A DNA stretch of 64,000 bases from CAVTRI01 sp963737075 (lineage in GTDB: Bacteria; Actinomycetota; Acidimicrobiia; Acidimicrobiales; Palsa-688): contig CAVTRI010000001.1 of assembly GCA_963737075.1 (NCBI GenBank), positions 62,001-126,000 on the forward strand, given 5' to 3'. Below, in pieces: positions 49,827 to 59,506 of this stretch (positions are counted from its first letter, which is position 1; each line of letters begins with the position of its first letter). The translations under genes and the position numbers were made by a program. The notes beneath the pieces were generated by a model. The model was not told where the DNA came from. It worked only from the letters and a program-made list of their open reading frames with translations, and did not search any database.

Positions 49827-51527
49827 TTACGAGCGAGCAACGGGTCCTCCCGGGACGGTGACGGTCTCGGTGTCGCGGCCAGAGCGCAATAGGGTTCCGC
49901 CGAGATCGCCGGTGAGCTTGCCCTCGCTCGCGACCAGGCGGCCGTTGACGATGACGTGTTCGACGCCAGTCGCCTCGGCGTACAGCCGCATCGCCCCCGC
50001 CGGCTGGTCGAAACGAGCCGTTGGCGGCTTGGTGGCGACGGCCCCGGGGTCGAAGACGGTTATGTCCGCGTACCAGCTCTCTGCCAGGCGTCCCCGCCTG
50101 CGCAGACCGTAGAGACGGGCCGGCAGGTCGGTCATGCGTCGCACCGCGTCCTCGATAGTGAACAGACCGCGGACCCGCGTCATCTCTCCCAGCACGACGG
50201 TGGGGTAGTTGGCGTGACACATCAGGTCGCTGTGGGCACCTGCATCTGAGCCCCCCAGGATCACGCGCTCGTCGCGCCACACCTGGCCCCGGATCTCCCA
50301 GCTCTCTGGTGACGTGCCAAGCGTGGGGGTGAGGGACGGAAACAGCAGCGCCATCGGGAGCGCGTCCGGGACGACGGTGTCGATGAGGACCTCCTCAGGG
50401 TCTGTTCGGCGCTCGGCGGCGATCGATCCGATCGTGCGGCCGGCGAGCGGTCCCTCCGCCAGGGTGATCAAATCCCACGATCGGATCGTCGGCAGGAGCT
50501 GCGCGGCCGCGTCCCTGAGTCGGGCCCGGACTGGATCATCGGTGTACGCCCTACGGCGCTCCTCGGCCGGCAGGGCGAGCACCTCTGGCCAGCCGGATAG
50601 CGACGCGAGGACGTCCGTTCGCATCCTGAGCAGGTCTGGTAGGGCCAGTGCGACGACCACCGCGCCGCGCTCTCGGGCATAGTCGCAGGCGGTCAACTGC
50701 TGCTCGTATATCTCGGTGGGAGAAAGCGATCCCAGGAGGTTCCAGTTGAGCGGCCGGTTGGCCGCAAGAGACATCCGAGTCATCAAGTCGATTCGACCTT
50801 GGGGGATCTCGCCCATGGCGGGGATGAACTCGAGGCCCGTTCCTTCATGGTCTCTGACCGCTGCCGCCAAGGCGAGGAACTCCTCGTGGGCCGCCTGTCG
50901 CGAAGGGACGGGACGGTCGTCGTAGTCCGTGTGCGCCTCGCCGAGGGAGGACGACAAACCTAGCGCGCCGGTCCCGAGCGACTCATGGAGGAGATGGACC
51001 ATCTGCTCGATCTGTGAGTGGGAGGCAGGCTCTTGGGCGCCGTCGCCCATGACGACCCGCCGGATCGTGGAGTGCCCGGCAAGGAAGCCGGCGTTGATGC
51101 CGAGCCGGCCCTCCAAACGGTCAAGCCACTCCCCAAAGCCTTGCCAATCCCAGTACGGGCCCTCCTGAAGCGCATGAAGGGGCATGCCCTCTACCCGTGA
51201 CATCATCTTCATGATGTAGTCGGTGTCTTCGGGTGTGAGTGGAGCAATCGAGAAGCCGCAGTTGCCCCCGATAACCGTGGTGACGCCGTGCAGCGGCGAC
51301 GGCGTCATCGTCGGGTCCCAGAGTGCCTGCGCGTCATAGTGGGTATGAATATCGACAAACCCGGGACAGACCACTCGGCCTTCCGCATCGATTGTCCGCG
51401 CCGCGTTTTCTTCGACTCGTCCCACGGAGACGATGCGTTCCCCAACGACGCCAACGTCGGCTTGCCTGGCAGGCGTTCCGGTGCCGTCAACCACGATCCC
51501 GTCTTTGATCAGCAAGTCCAGCATCAC
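49827..51527 (-). CDS. D-aminoacylase/N-acyl-D-amino-acid deacylase-family amidohydrolase
   Basis: A 566-residue amidohydrolase_3 protein: LDLLIKDGIVVDGTGTPARQ, the metal motif GFVDIHTHYDAQALWDP, the ligand cysteine in GGNCGFSIAP, GHSTIRRVVMG and a final GSDAGAHSD. Characterised relatives deacylate N-acyl-D-amino acids; many homologues in degradative clusters have unknown acyl-amide or cyclic-imide substrates. The start (GTG 51527 or ATG 51524) overlaps the upstream amidohydrolase-2 stop. It has a paralogue at 53.0-54.7 kb on the other strand. Confidence 0.85.
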   Translation of the reverse strand: MMLDLLIKDGIVVDGTGTPARQADVGVVGERIVSVGRVEENAARTIDAEGRVVCPGFVDIHTHYDAQALWDPTMTPSPLHGVTTVIGGNCGFSIAPLTPEDTDYIMKMMSRVEGMPLHALQEGPYWDWQGFGEWLDRLEGRLGINAGFLAGHSTIRRVVMGDGAQEPASHSQIEQMVHLLHESLGTGALGLSSSLGEAHTDYDDRPVPSRQAAHEEFLALAAAVRDHEGTGLEFIPAMGEIPQGRIDLMTRMSLAANRPLNWNLLGSLSPTEIYEQQLTACDYARERGAVVVALALPDLLRMRTDVLASLSGWPEVLALPAEERRRAYTDDPVRARLRDAAAQLLPTIRSWDLITLAEGPLAGRTIGSIAAERRTDPEEVLIDTVVPDALPMALLFPSLTPTLGTSPESWEIRGQVWRDERVILGGSDAGAHSDLMCHANYPTVVLGEMTRVRGLFTIEDAVRRMTDLPARLYGLRRRGRLAESWYADITVFDPGAVATKPPTARFDQPAGAMRLYAEATGVEHVIVNGRLVASEGKLTGDLGGTLLRSGRDTETVTVPGGPVARS

Positions 51528-52951
51528 CGGCCTGCCAAGAACGATGATACGGAGTCCTCGATGGAAGTGCCCTCGAAGAACCGCGGGTTGGTTCTGGTAT
51601 AAAACCAGACTGGATTGTTGAAGACAAAGTCGCGGTAGTCTTCTTCGGTCAGCAACCCGTGCTCCACCATCTGCCAGGACTCGCGCAGAACCTCGCTCAT
51701 GTCAGGGACGTCCCAGTGGGAGATGTCTGAGCCGAATAAGGCGTGTAGACGCGCACCAAAGGGGTTCATTCTTGCGTCGAACGCGGTCGCCGTGACTGGA
51801 TCGTCCGCCTCGCATCCGAAGAAAAAGGGCCGGATGAAGAGTTCGACGAAGTCCTCGGGTTGTTCGATTCCTGTAGCAGCGAATTCGTCGAAGAAGGCTA
51901 TATCAGCATCACGCCAGCCTCGTGGCTCCGGAGGGTGGTCTGCCCAGGGGCCGCCATACTTGCCGAAGAGTTCCGCGACGCCGGCCCAATCTGCCCGTCC
52001 GGGATCGGTGGCCGCCAGCGCATGGATGTTGCGCTTTTCCCAGTGGCCGATCAGGTCAGCGTACAGGGATACCGCCCATCCGACCCCCCCTTCCAAGAAA
52101 CAGAAGCTCAGTCCCGGAAAACGGCGAGTCACGCCGCCGAGTACTAGGGACTTGGCGGTGGCGTGGTGGGCCTCGCCCAGCATGCCGAGGTGATTGTAAA
52201 CGTAGCTCGATGTGGACCGCCGGTTCGGCCAGCCCATGGCCGAAGAATGGAACGTGGGAGACAACCCGAGGTCAAGGCAGGTCTGCCACACGGGGTCGTA
52301 GTCGTATGGACTGTCGACGCCGAATGTGTCCACCCACAGGGCCCACGGCGCGATCTCTGGCCACTGCTCGGCGACGGCCTGAACCGGGCGCTGCACCCAT
52401 CCCGGCATCACGACGGCCTTGAACCCCAACGTATGGGCGTGGTGCAGCTCCGCTATTGCTTCTTCCGGCGTGTTCATCGGGATGGCAGCGACGCTTACGA
52501 GCCGGTCCCGGTGCGGTCCGTACACGTCGGCGTTGAATTTGTTTAGCGCCCGGCATGCTCCCTGACGAATGTCATCGTCGTCGATGGTCAGAAACAGGAG
52601 CCCCATGCTGGGGTAGATGACGCTGAGGTCGATCCCGATCTCGTCCAGGCGCTCATGCAGCAGCGCCGGCAGCAGGGACGTCGCGTGATCGATAGCTTTT
52701 TCGGGAACGCCGTTCCAGGCTCCCCGGCCGATCCGATTCTGCGCCCGTCCCGCATGCGAGTGGGCATGCCAGTCAGCAGGCGGACCAAGGTGGCCGGACT
52801 CCATGCGGAAGAACTCGGGGTGGCTGAGGTCGACGCCTTCTTGGTCGAAGTGCGGACGCAGCGCAGGGAAAACCTCGACGGTGTGGCCGTCGGCGTCGAT
52901 GACCGGGTGCGGCAGGGACGCTCTTATTTGCGCGGCAGATCTGGCGTTCAT
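51524..52951 (-). CDS. amidohydrolase-2 family protein, paralogue of 41.8 kb gene
   Basis: A 475-residue protein opening HPVIDADGHTVEVFPALRP. It shares FGCEADDP, SHWDxPxMxEVL and RFFEGT-type segments with the amidohydrolase at 41769-43220, though overall divergence is large. Histidine-rich DWHAHSHAGRAQ near residue 60 differs from that paralogue. ATG 52951 follows GGGGGAAAG. It heads the leftward operon (amidohydrolase-2, deacylase, aldehyde dehydrogenase, cyclase, NTF2-like). Divergent from another deacylase-like gene 44 bases away. Confidence 0.85.
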   Translation of the reverse strand: MNARSAAQIRASLPHPVIDADGHTVEVFPALRPHFDQEGVDLSHPEFFRMESGHLGPPADWHAHSHAGRAQNRIGRGAWNGVPEKAIDHATSLLPALLHERLDEIGIDLSVIYPSMGLLFLTIDDDDIRQGACRALNKFNADVYGPHRDRLVSVAAIPMNTPEEAIAELHHAHTLGFKAVVMPGWVQRPVQAVAEQWPEIAPWALWVDTFGVDSPYDYDPVWQTCLDLGLSPTFHSSAMGWPNRRSTSSYVYNHLGMLGEAHHATAKSLVLGGVTRRFPGLSFCFLEGGVGWAVSLYADLIGHWEKRNIHALAATDPGRADWAGVAELFGKYGGPWADHPPEPRGWRDADIAFFDEFAATGIEQPEDFVELFIRPFFFGCEADDPVTATAFDARMNPFGARLHALFGSDISHWDVPDMSEVLRESWQMVEHGLLTEEDYRDFVFNNPVWFYTRTNPRFFEGTSIEDSVSSFLAGR

Positions 52952-52995
52952 CTCTTTCCCCCTTTCGGCGCCCGTGAGAGTAATGTGCTCGCATT

Positions 52996-54696
52996 ATGGC
53001 CTACGATTTGCTGATCCGCAATGGCATGGTGGTCGATGGCTCAGGGTTGGGGTCCTACCGGGCGGATGTTGGCGTAGTCGGGGACACCATTGCGTTCGTC
53101 GGTCGGATACGCGAACGCGCCCGGCGCAATCTCGACGCAGAAGGCCACGTGGTGAGTCCAGGGTTCGTGGACGGCCACACCCACATGGACGCTCAGGTCT
53201 TCTGGGACGCGTCAGGCGCCAACTCGTGTTGGCATGGTGTCACTACGGCCGTAATGGGGAACTGTGGGTTCACGCTGGCTCCCGTGCGCCGCGCTGAGCG
53301 GGCTCTGGTCGTTCGCAATCTGGAACGGGCAGAAGACATAAACCCCGTTGCCCTGGCGGAAGGAATCGACTGGTCGTTTGAGACCTTCCCCGAGTACCTC
53401 GACGCGGTCGAGAGGCTCCCGAAGGCGATCAACTTCTCCGCCAACATTGGACACTCTGCCCTCCGAACCTGGGCCATGGGTGAGCGGGCCTTCGAGGGGG
53501 AAGCCTCGCCGGACGATCTGGCGCTGATGGTGGGCCAGCTGCGGGACTCGCTCCGGGCGGGAGCCATAGGTTTCAGCTCATCACGCAGCGAGCACCATGA
53601 GACATCGGACAACCGGCCTGTCGCTTCCCGGCTGGCTACGTGGTCGGAGTTGGAAGCCTTGGTGTCTGTGATGGGGGAGATGGGTAGCGGTATCTTCGAG
53701 ATTGCGGACGCCGGGATGACCGACCCGGTCCGGGAAGTGCGGTCGGCATCCCTGGCCCGCTTCGAAAACCTGGCGACTTCCAGCGCCGTGCCTATCACCT
53801 TCGGGCTTCTGGCGACCAAGCAGGCGGGCGAACTGCTGGACTTTATGGACTCGGCCGCGAAGGCGGGCGCCCGGTTCGTCGCGCAAACGCACTGTCGAGG
53901 GATTTCGGTCCTCCTGTCGTTCAAGAGCCGACTGCCGTTCGATCTGATTCCGGCCTGGAAGGAATTCCGGTCCCGTCCAGACGAGGGTCAGCTGCGGGCA
54001 CTGCGGGATCCGGAGACTCGCACTCGCCTTGTCGAATCGGCCCGGGAGTTCCAATACGGGACCTTCAGACAAGTCGGTGCTCAGGCCCGGCCGCCTGACT
54101 TCGAAGGCATCCGCGTCTACCGTCGCGGTTTGCCTCCTAACCCTTCGGTGGCCGATGTGGCACGTGAGCGGGGCGTCCATCCGGTAGAGGCGATGATCGA
54201 CCTGGCCGTGGAGACCCAGCTGGAGCAGCTATTCATTCAGCCGAGCCTGTACCCACAGGACGAAGCGATCCTCCTCCGGGCGCTGCGCCATCCCAGATCG
54301 GTCATGACGTTCTCCGACTCGGGCGCCCACCTGAGCCAGATCTGCGACGCTTCAATCCACACCCATCTTCTCGGGCACTGGGTGAGGCAACGCCAGGAGT
54401 TCACCCTGGAGGACGCGGTCAAAATGATCACGCTGGCGCCAGCGTTGGCATGGGGCTACCCGGACCGAGGACTCGTCCGGCCCGGCATGAAGGCGGACCT
54501 GAACGTGTTCGACCCGCAGACGGTCGGTCCATCTGTACCGCGACTGGTCGACGACCTGCCGGCGTGCGGCCGCCGCCTGGAGCAACGGTCCGAGGGTTTC
54601 TCGGCTACGGTCGTCAACGGCGAGATTACGATCGAGGGAGGTGAGCGGACGGGGGACACTCCTGGCCGGCTCCTCCGGCGCCTCGTCGCCTCCTGA
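52996..54696 (+). CDS. D-aminoacylase-like amidohydrolase, second copy
   Basis: A 566-residue amidohydrolase_3 protein with YDLLIRNGMVVDGSGLGSYR, GFVDGHTHMDAQVFWDASGA, the cysteine ligand in MGNCGFTLAP, IGHSALRTWAMG and SDSGAHLSQ. It has the same length as the gene at 49.8-51.5 kb but only moderate similarity, so the duplication is old. Ala-Asn-Ser after the metal motif replaces the Thr-Pro-Ser of the other copy. Its end overlaps the convergent TetR gene by 71 bases, meaning both C-termini share DNA. Confidence 0.85.
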   Translation: MAYDLLIRNGMVVDGSGLGSYRADVGVVGDTIAFVGRIRERARRNLDAEGHVVSPGFVDGHTHMDAQVFWDASGANSCWHGVTTAVMGNCGFTLAPVRRAERALVVRNLERAEDINPVALAEGIDWSFETFPEYLDAVERLPKAINFSANIGHSALRTWAMGERAFEGEASPDDLALMVGQLRDSLRAGAIGFSSSRSEHHETSDNRPVASRLATWSELEALVSVMGEMGSGIFEIADAGMTDPVREVRSASLARFENLATSSAVPITFGLLATKQAGELLDFMDSAAKAGARFVAQTHCRGISVLLSFKSRLPFDLIPAWKEFRSRPDEGQLRALRDPETRTRLVESAREFQYGTFRQVGAQARPPDFEGIRVYRRGLPPNPSVADVARERGVHPVEAMIDLAVETQLEQLFIQPSLYPQDEAILLRALRHPRSVMTFSDSGAHLSQICDASIHTHLLGHWVRQRQEFTLEDAVKMITLAPALAWGYPDRGLVRPGMKADLNVFDPQTVGPSVPRLVDDLPACGRRLEQRSEGFSATVVNGEITIEGGERTGDTPGRLLRRLVAS

Positions 54697-55348
54697 TCTG
54701 CGCTTGCCGTCTCGCAACGGGCTTGTCCCGGTGCGGAGCCGTCATCGCCGCTACCACCATCTCCACGAGGTTGTCCACGAATTGTTCGTCGGACAGCGAT
54801 TGTCGATCGCCTTGCTCCAGTCGGCGCGCCCGCTCGGCGGCCGCTCGGCCGACGAAATTGATGCAGATGGTCTGGCGCTCCATCCATAGCGCGTCGGGAA
54901 TGCCTGGGCAGCGCTCACGGAGCAACTCCCACGCCGCTGGGCCGGCGGTCTGGTTCATGAGCTCCTGGATGTCGTCCGTTGCACGGTCGAGGGCGCCGGT
55001 CAGCTCAAAGCCGATCTGGAGATAGGCGCGCTCTCGCCAACCGAGGCGGGCGAACTCGGTGACCGGCCGCACGATGGCCTCGGCCGCGGCGCGCACGTCA
55101 TCACCGGCGGCGAGCCGGGCTCGTTCGAGGAGCTCGAGCCGGCGGACAGCGAGGGTGGGCACGTGGCGGGCCAGCACAGCTCGCACCACGTCGTTGCGGT
55201 TCCCGAAGTGATATTGGATCGCCGACGCGTTGCGTTGGCCCGCGGCCCGGACGATCTCGGCGACGGAAACGTTGTCCACGCCGCGTGCCGCGAACAGCCG
55301 GGCGGCGGCGTCGAGCAGCTTCTCCCGGGTGGCGCTGGCGTCCGGCAT
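54626..55348 (-). CDS. TetR-family regulator of the catabolic cluster
   Basis: A 240-residue regulator: TREKLLDAAARLFAARGVDN, VSVAEIVRAAGQRNASAIQY and HFGNRNDVVRAVLARH form the DNA-binding part. The C-terminus ends with a basic low-complexity tail encoded opposite the neighbouring deacylase gene. It is divergent, at 124 bases, from the acyl-CoA synthetase gene, which is therefore its best target candidate. No clear palindrome was recognised in that gap. Confidence 0.8.
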   Translation of the reverse strand: MPDASATREKLLDAAARLFAARGVDNVSVAEIVRAAGQRNASAIQYHFGNRNDVVRAVLARHVPTLAVRRLELLERARLAAGDDVRAAAEAIVRPVTEFARLGWRERAYLQIGFELTGALDRATDDIQELMNQTAGPAAWELLRERCPGIPDALWMERQTICINFVGRAAAERARRLEQGDRQSLSDEQFVDNLVEMVVAAMTAPHRDKPVARRQAQIRRRRGAGGAGQECPPSAHLPRS

Positions 55349-55472
55349 GGCTTTCGAACACTAGCGGCGCCCACGAACGCAGGCTGCCGGCCTCGTTCTG
55401 TGGGACCGGCCCGCAGCGGCCAACGAAGTTCTGTGCGGAGGACCTGGCGTGGCTTTGCAATGATCAAAGCCT

Positions 55473-57149
55473 ATGGCGTCCACGGGTCGCATCGGCCACA
55501 GCCGGGAGGAAGTCAACTCCTATGTGGGCACTGGGCGCTGGGGGACCCGGGCACTGGCCGACCATGTTCGGGATTGGCGCCGGGCAAAGCCGGGCGCCCT
55601 GGCCTTTGCCGGAGAGGACCTCAGGATTAGCTGGGCGGACTACGACGAGCTCTCGACCGAACTGGCCCGTCAGCTGATCGAGCTCGGCATGGCGAGGGGC
55701 GAGCGGCTGGCGGTACTCATCCCTGACGGCGCTGAGGTCCATGTCGCGTGGCTGGCCGCTGAAAAAGCAGGCCTCGTGACGGTGGGGATCGGGGCCCGGG
55801 CCGGAGACCGCGAGATTCGTCACCTCGTTGAACTCAGCGGAGCCACCGCGGTTCTGAGCAGTTCGACGATGAGCAACCGGCACATGGCCGACATCGTCTC
55901 CGGCCTGGAGGCGGAGGGCCAGCCTCGGCGGCACTTCGTGATGGGACACCCCGACCTGGCAACCGGACGGGTACCCCTCCAGGTCGAAGGGCGCGGTCAC
56001 GCGTTCCGTGGGCGGCCAGCGACCATTGACGAGCGTCGGCTCGAGCCGTCGGAGCTGTTCATGCTCAACTCGACCTCGGGAACCACGGGCCTGCCCAAAT
56101 GCGTAATGCACACTCAGAACCGGTGGGTGTACTTCCATCGGCTGGCCGTCGAGGCTGCCGATCTGACAAGCGAAGACGTGTTCTTTTCCGCCCTTCCCGC
56201 GCCGTTCGGTTTTGGACTGTGGACTGCCCACTTCACGCCCACGTTGCTCGGGGCGCCCACCTACTTGCGGAGCCGGTTCGACGCAGACGCCACCCTGGAG
56301 CTGCTGGAAAAGGCACGCGTCACCGTTCTGGCGGCGGTGACGACGCAGCTCATCATGCTGCTCAACTCGCCTGAGCTGGACCGAGCCGACCTCGGCCCGC
56401 TACGGGTGGTGTTCACGGGTGGGGAGGCGGTCCCACCCCACCAGGCGGCAGCGTTTGAGGAGCGGACCGGAGCCACGGTGCTCCAGTTCTATGGGAGCAA
56501 CGAGACCGGTGCCGTGAGCCGTACCACCTTGCGTGACGACCGCCAGCACCGGCTTTCGACCGCGGGCCGGATCATCGACGACATGCAGGTTCGACTGGTC
56601 GACCCGGAGACTGGCAGGCTCACTCGCGACGGCCGCGGCCAGCCAGTCTGTCGTGGTCCGGCCACGTGCGAGGGCTATTACGCCGATCCCGACGCGAACG
56701 AGCTCCTTTACACCGAGGACGGGTGGATGCTCATTGGCGACCTCGTTGAGATCGATGCAAACGGGTACCTGACCGTCGTGGGCCGGACCTCGGACATCAT
56801 CATCCGAGGAGGGAAGAACATCAGCGCCGCCGCGGTGGAAGCAGAGGTCATGACCCATCCTGCCGTCGCCGTCGCGGCCGCGGTCGCCGCCCCCGACCCT
56901 GTGGTCGGAGAACGTGTCTGCGTCTATGTCGAACCGCGCCATGGGCACGTCGTCACCCTCGAGGACGTTGCGGCCCACCTTGCCGGGCGAGGAGTCGGCA
57001 AGGAGTACTTCCCGGAGCACTTGATTGTTCTCGATGCGCTGCCCCGCTCTTCGGGGGGCAAGGTCGCCAAAGCCGAACTACGCCAAGACATCCGACAGCG
57101 GATCGCCACGACCGCAATCCGGTTGGAGTCCGAAAAGGGTGGCTGCTAG
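55473..57149 (+). CDS. AMP-forming acyl-CoA synthetase
   Basis: A 558-residue ANL-superfamily ligase activating a carboxylic acid with ATP and CoA. AMP-binding P-loop LNSTSGTTGLPKCVM near residue 200, FYGSNETGAVSRTT (A5), DGWMLIGDLVEIDANGYLTV (A7), GRTSDIIIRGGKNIS (A8) and the catalytic lysine in RSSGGKVAKAEL near the end are all present. It probably activates a product of the cluster's hydrolases or the imported acid. It lies divergent from the TetR gene. The stop codon shares CTAG with the convergent epoxide hydrolase gene. Confidence 0.88.
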   Translation: MASTGRIGHSREEVNSYVGTGRWGTRALADHVRDWRRAKPGALAFAGEDLRISWADYDELSTELARQLIELGMARGERLAVLIPDGAEVHVAWLAAEKAGLVTVGIGARAGDREIRHLVELSGATAVLSSSTMSNRHMADIVSGLEAEGQPRRHFVMGHPDLATGRVPLQVEGRGHAFRGRPATIDERRLEPSELFMLNSTSGTTGLPKCVMHTQNRWVYFHRLAVEAADLTSEDVFFSALPAPFGFGLWTAHFTPTLLGAPTYLRSRFDADATLELLEKARVTVLAAVTTQLIMLLNSPELDRADLGPLRVVFTGGEAVPPHQAAAFEERTGATVLQFYGSNETGAVSRTTLRDDRQHRLSTAGRIIDDMQVRLVDPETGRLTRDGRGQPVCRGPATCEGYYADPDANELLYTEDGWMLIGDLVEIDANGYLTVVGRTSDIIIRGGKNISAAAVEAEVMTHPAVAVAAAVAAPDPVVGERVCVYVEPRHGHVVTLEDVAAHLAGRGVGKEYFPEHLIVLDALPRSSGGKVAKAELRQDIRQRIATTAIRLESEKGGC

Positions 57150-58288
57150 GCGAGGTCACGGTAAAAGGCGCGGACGTCGGCCACGAGCAGCTCTGGGACT
57201 TCCAGCCCCGGGAAGTGCCCGCCCCTAGGCATGGTGGTCCAGCGCCGTATGTTCCAAGCCTTCTCCGCCCACGCCCTGGGTGACCTCACCGTTTCCTTTG
57301 GAAAAAGGGCGGCCCCGGTGGGTACTTCAATCCGTTCTGCTATCGGCTGGAACTGCCCGGATCGCATGGCCTCGAGGTAGATGCGAGACGCCGAGTTAAC
57401 GGTGCCCGTTACCCAGTAGAGCGTGACATTGGCCAGGAGATCGTCTCGGTCGATGGCGCTCTCGAGATCCCCGTCGCAGTCGCTCCACGCCCGGAACTTC
57501 TCGACCATCCAGCCGCCGAGACCGGCCGGCGAGTCAGTCAGGGCGTACGCGAGGGTCTGGGGGCGTGTGCTCTGTATCTGGAGGTAACCCGACTCCTCGG
57601 CGAAGAACCGGGCGCTGGCCGCCAGCCATTCCCGCGCCTCATCGTCGAGCTCCGAGCCGTCGGATTCCCCCGGTGGCCCGGTGGCCACCATGGTGATGTA
57701 CAGCCCGCACAGCCGATCCGGGAAGTCGAGCGCCATGAAGTTGGAGGTCGTGGCGCCCCAGTCCCCGCCCAGGCAACCGAATCGGCTGTAGCCGAGCCGG
57801 TCCATCACTTCCACCATGGCGGCCGCGATCCGCCGGGGATGCCAGCCCCGCTGCTTGGTGGGTCCGGAGAACCCGAATCCGGGCAGCGAGGCGCACACGA
57901 CGTGGAACGGGGGGTCGCCAGGAGGTGGCTTTCGGAGCGGCTCGATCACCTTCAGCATCTCGAGCACCGAACCGGGCCACCCGTGCAGGACGAGCAGTGG
58001 CAGTGCATCGGGCCGGTCCGAGCGGGCGTGGATGAAGTGGATGCGCTGGCCATCCACGTCGGTCACCGCGTTGGGCCACGAGTTGATCCGGGCTTCGGCG
58101 GCCCGCCAGTCGAACTTGCGGGACCAGTAGCCGCACAGGTCCCGCAGGTAGTCGAGATCCGTGCCGTAGTCCCATCCCGTGCCTTCGATCTGATCAGGCC
58201 AGCGGGTCCGCTCCAGGCGCTCCCGGAGATCGGTCAGCACGGCATCGGGCACTGCCGCCTCGAACGGCTCTATGGCCCCGAGACTCAT
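57146..58288 (-). CDS. epoxide hydrolase (EHN-type alpha/beta hydrolase)
   Basis: A 380-residue enzyme with an N-terminal EHN domain (IEPFEAAVPDAVLTDLRERL, then GTDLDYLRDLCGYW) and an alpha/beta hydrolase core. Oxyanion motif HGWPG is at 102-106, the nucleophile is Asp176 in GGDWGATTSNF, and the catalytic histidine is in PRGGHFPGLE near the end. Such enzymes open epoxides to diols. ATG 58288 follows the P450 stop by two bases. Pairing with an epoxide-forming P450 is chemically sensible, making these two a likely functional unit. Confidence 0.88.
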   Translation of the reverse strand: MSLGAIEPFEAAVPDAVLTDLRERLERTRWPDQIEGTGWDYGTDLDYLRDLCGYWSRKFDWRAAEARINSWPNAVTDVDGQRIHFIHARSDRPDALPLLVLHGWPGSVLEMLKVIEPLRKPPPGDPPFHVVCASLPGFGFSGPTKQRGWHPRRIAAAMVEVMDRLGYSRFGCLGGDWGATTSNFMALDFPDRLCGLYITMVATGPPGESDGSELDDEAREWLAASARFFAEESGYLQIQSTRPQTLAYALTDSPAGLGGWMVEKFRAWSDCDGDLESAIDRDDLLANVTLYWVTGTVNSASRIYLEAMRSGQFQPIAERIEVPTGAALFPKETVRSPRAWAEKAWNIRRWTTMPRGGHFPGLEVPELLVADVRAFYRDLA

Positions 58289-58290
58289 GG

Positions 58291-59436
58291 TTAGCGTGCT
58301 TGGAAGTCCAGCTGGAGACGACGCCAGGACCGGGCCCAGTTCGACACGTAGCGTTCCGGGGTCCCGGCCACCTGGTAGTCGGGGATGCGGGCCAGCAGCT
58401 CCTCGAACGCCACCCGCGACTCCAGGCGGGCCAAGGAGGCGCCCAGGCAGTGGTGGATGCCGTGGCCGAAACCGAGATGGCGGGGCGCCACCCGGTGGAT
58501 GTCGAAGCTTTCCGGGTCGGAGAACTCGCGGTCGTCCAGGTTCGCTGCGCCCCACAGCAGCATCACCCTCGAGCCGTCCGGGATGGTGACACCGTGCAAC
58601 TCGACGTCTCGCATGGCGGTGCGCGGCAGGGCCTGAGTCGGCGACTCCACCCGCACCATCTCCTCGACCGCGGCTGGGATCAACGACGGGTCGGCAACCA
58701 GCTCCGCCCGCTGGTCGGGATGGCGATCGAGCAGCTCGGCTCCGTTGCCGATCAGCGAGGTGGTCGTGTCGTTGCCCGCGATGAGCAGCAAGAAGCAGAA
58801 GCCGAGCAGTTCCTGCTCGGATAGCTTCTCGCCATCCACCTGAGCTTCGATCAGCGCGCTCATCAGGTCGTCGGCCGGAGCACGCCGCCGCTGCTCCAAC
58901 AGGCGGCCGAAGAGCGAGTAGATGTTTCCGGCCCGCTCGGTGATGTCCTGCGGTCCGGTTACCTCGAGGAAGGCCTCTGTCCAGCGGCGAAAATCCTCCC
59001 GGTGCTCCTCCGGAACGCCGATCAGGTTCGCCATCACCGTGCTCGGCAGCGGCGCCGCGAACTCGTGAACCAGCTCGCAGCTGCCGCGAGCAGTGAAGCG
59101 GTCGAGCAGGTCGGCGGCCACCTGGCGGATCCCGCTCTCCAGCTGCGTCACCCGCTTGGGGGTGAACGCCCGGGACACCAGCGATCTCAATGCGGTATGC
59201 CGGGGCGGGTCCATGTAGATCATCTGCGGCATCAGCTGGTCGGCTTCCGCGCAGTTGGAAGAGAACGTCTCTGGCTCGTGAACCGCGTCCCACACGTCGG
59301 CGAAGCGGGACAGCACGTAGCTACCCTCAGGCGTTACGTACACCGGGTACTCGTCGCGAAGCACCCGGTAGATTTCGTACATCTCCTGCTGGAACCGGGC
59401 CGTGCCCGGGTCGTAGGCGAAGGTCTGCTGAGTCAC
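58291..59436 (-). CDS. cytochrome P450
   Basis: A 381-residue soluble bacterial P450. The heme thiolate is Cys330 (FGHGIHHCLGASLARLE), the I-helix oxygen-activation motif is AGNDTT, and the ExxR salt bridge is in EEMVR. Electron donors must come from a ferredoxin system; the flavoprotein at 60.2-61.4 kb is a possible reductase, but no ferredoxin is encoded here. GTG 59436 has GGGGAGG about 10 bases upstream. It is co-transcribed with the epoxide hydrolase. Confidence 0.9.
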   Translation of the reverse strand: MTQQTFAYDPGTARFQQEMYEIYRVLRDEYPVYVTPEGSYVLSRFADVWDAVHEPETFSSNCAEADQLMPQMIYMDPPRHTALRSLVSRAFTPKRVTQLESGIRQVAADLLDRFTARGSCELVHEFAAPLPSTVMANLIGVPEEHREDFRRWTEAFLEVTGPQDITERAGNIYSLFGRLLEQRRRAPADDLMSALIEAQVDGEKLSEQELLGFCFLLLIAGNDTTTSLIGNGAELLDRHPDQRAELVADPSLIPAAVEEMVRVESPTQALPRTAMRDVELHGVTIPDGSRVMLLWGAANLDDREFSDPESFDIHRVAPRHLGFGHGIHHCLGASLARLESRVAFEELLARIPDYQVAGTPERYVSNWARSWRRLQLDFQAR

Positions 59437-59506
59437 CGTGTGAAGCCTCCCCCCTTATGGCACCGGTAGGCCGGACCCTATCATCCCGAGGACCAGACTT
59501 CAGAGT

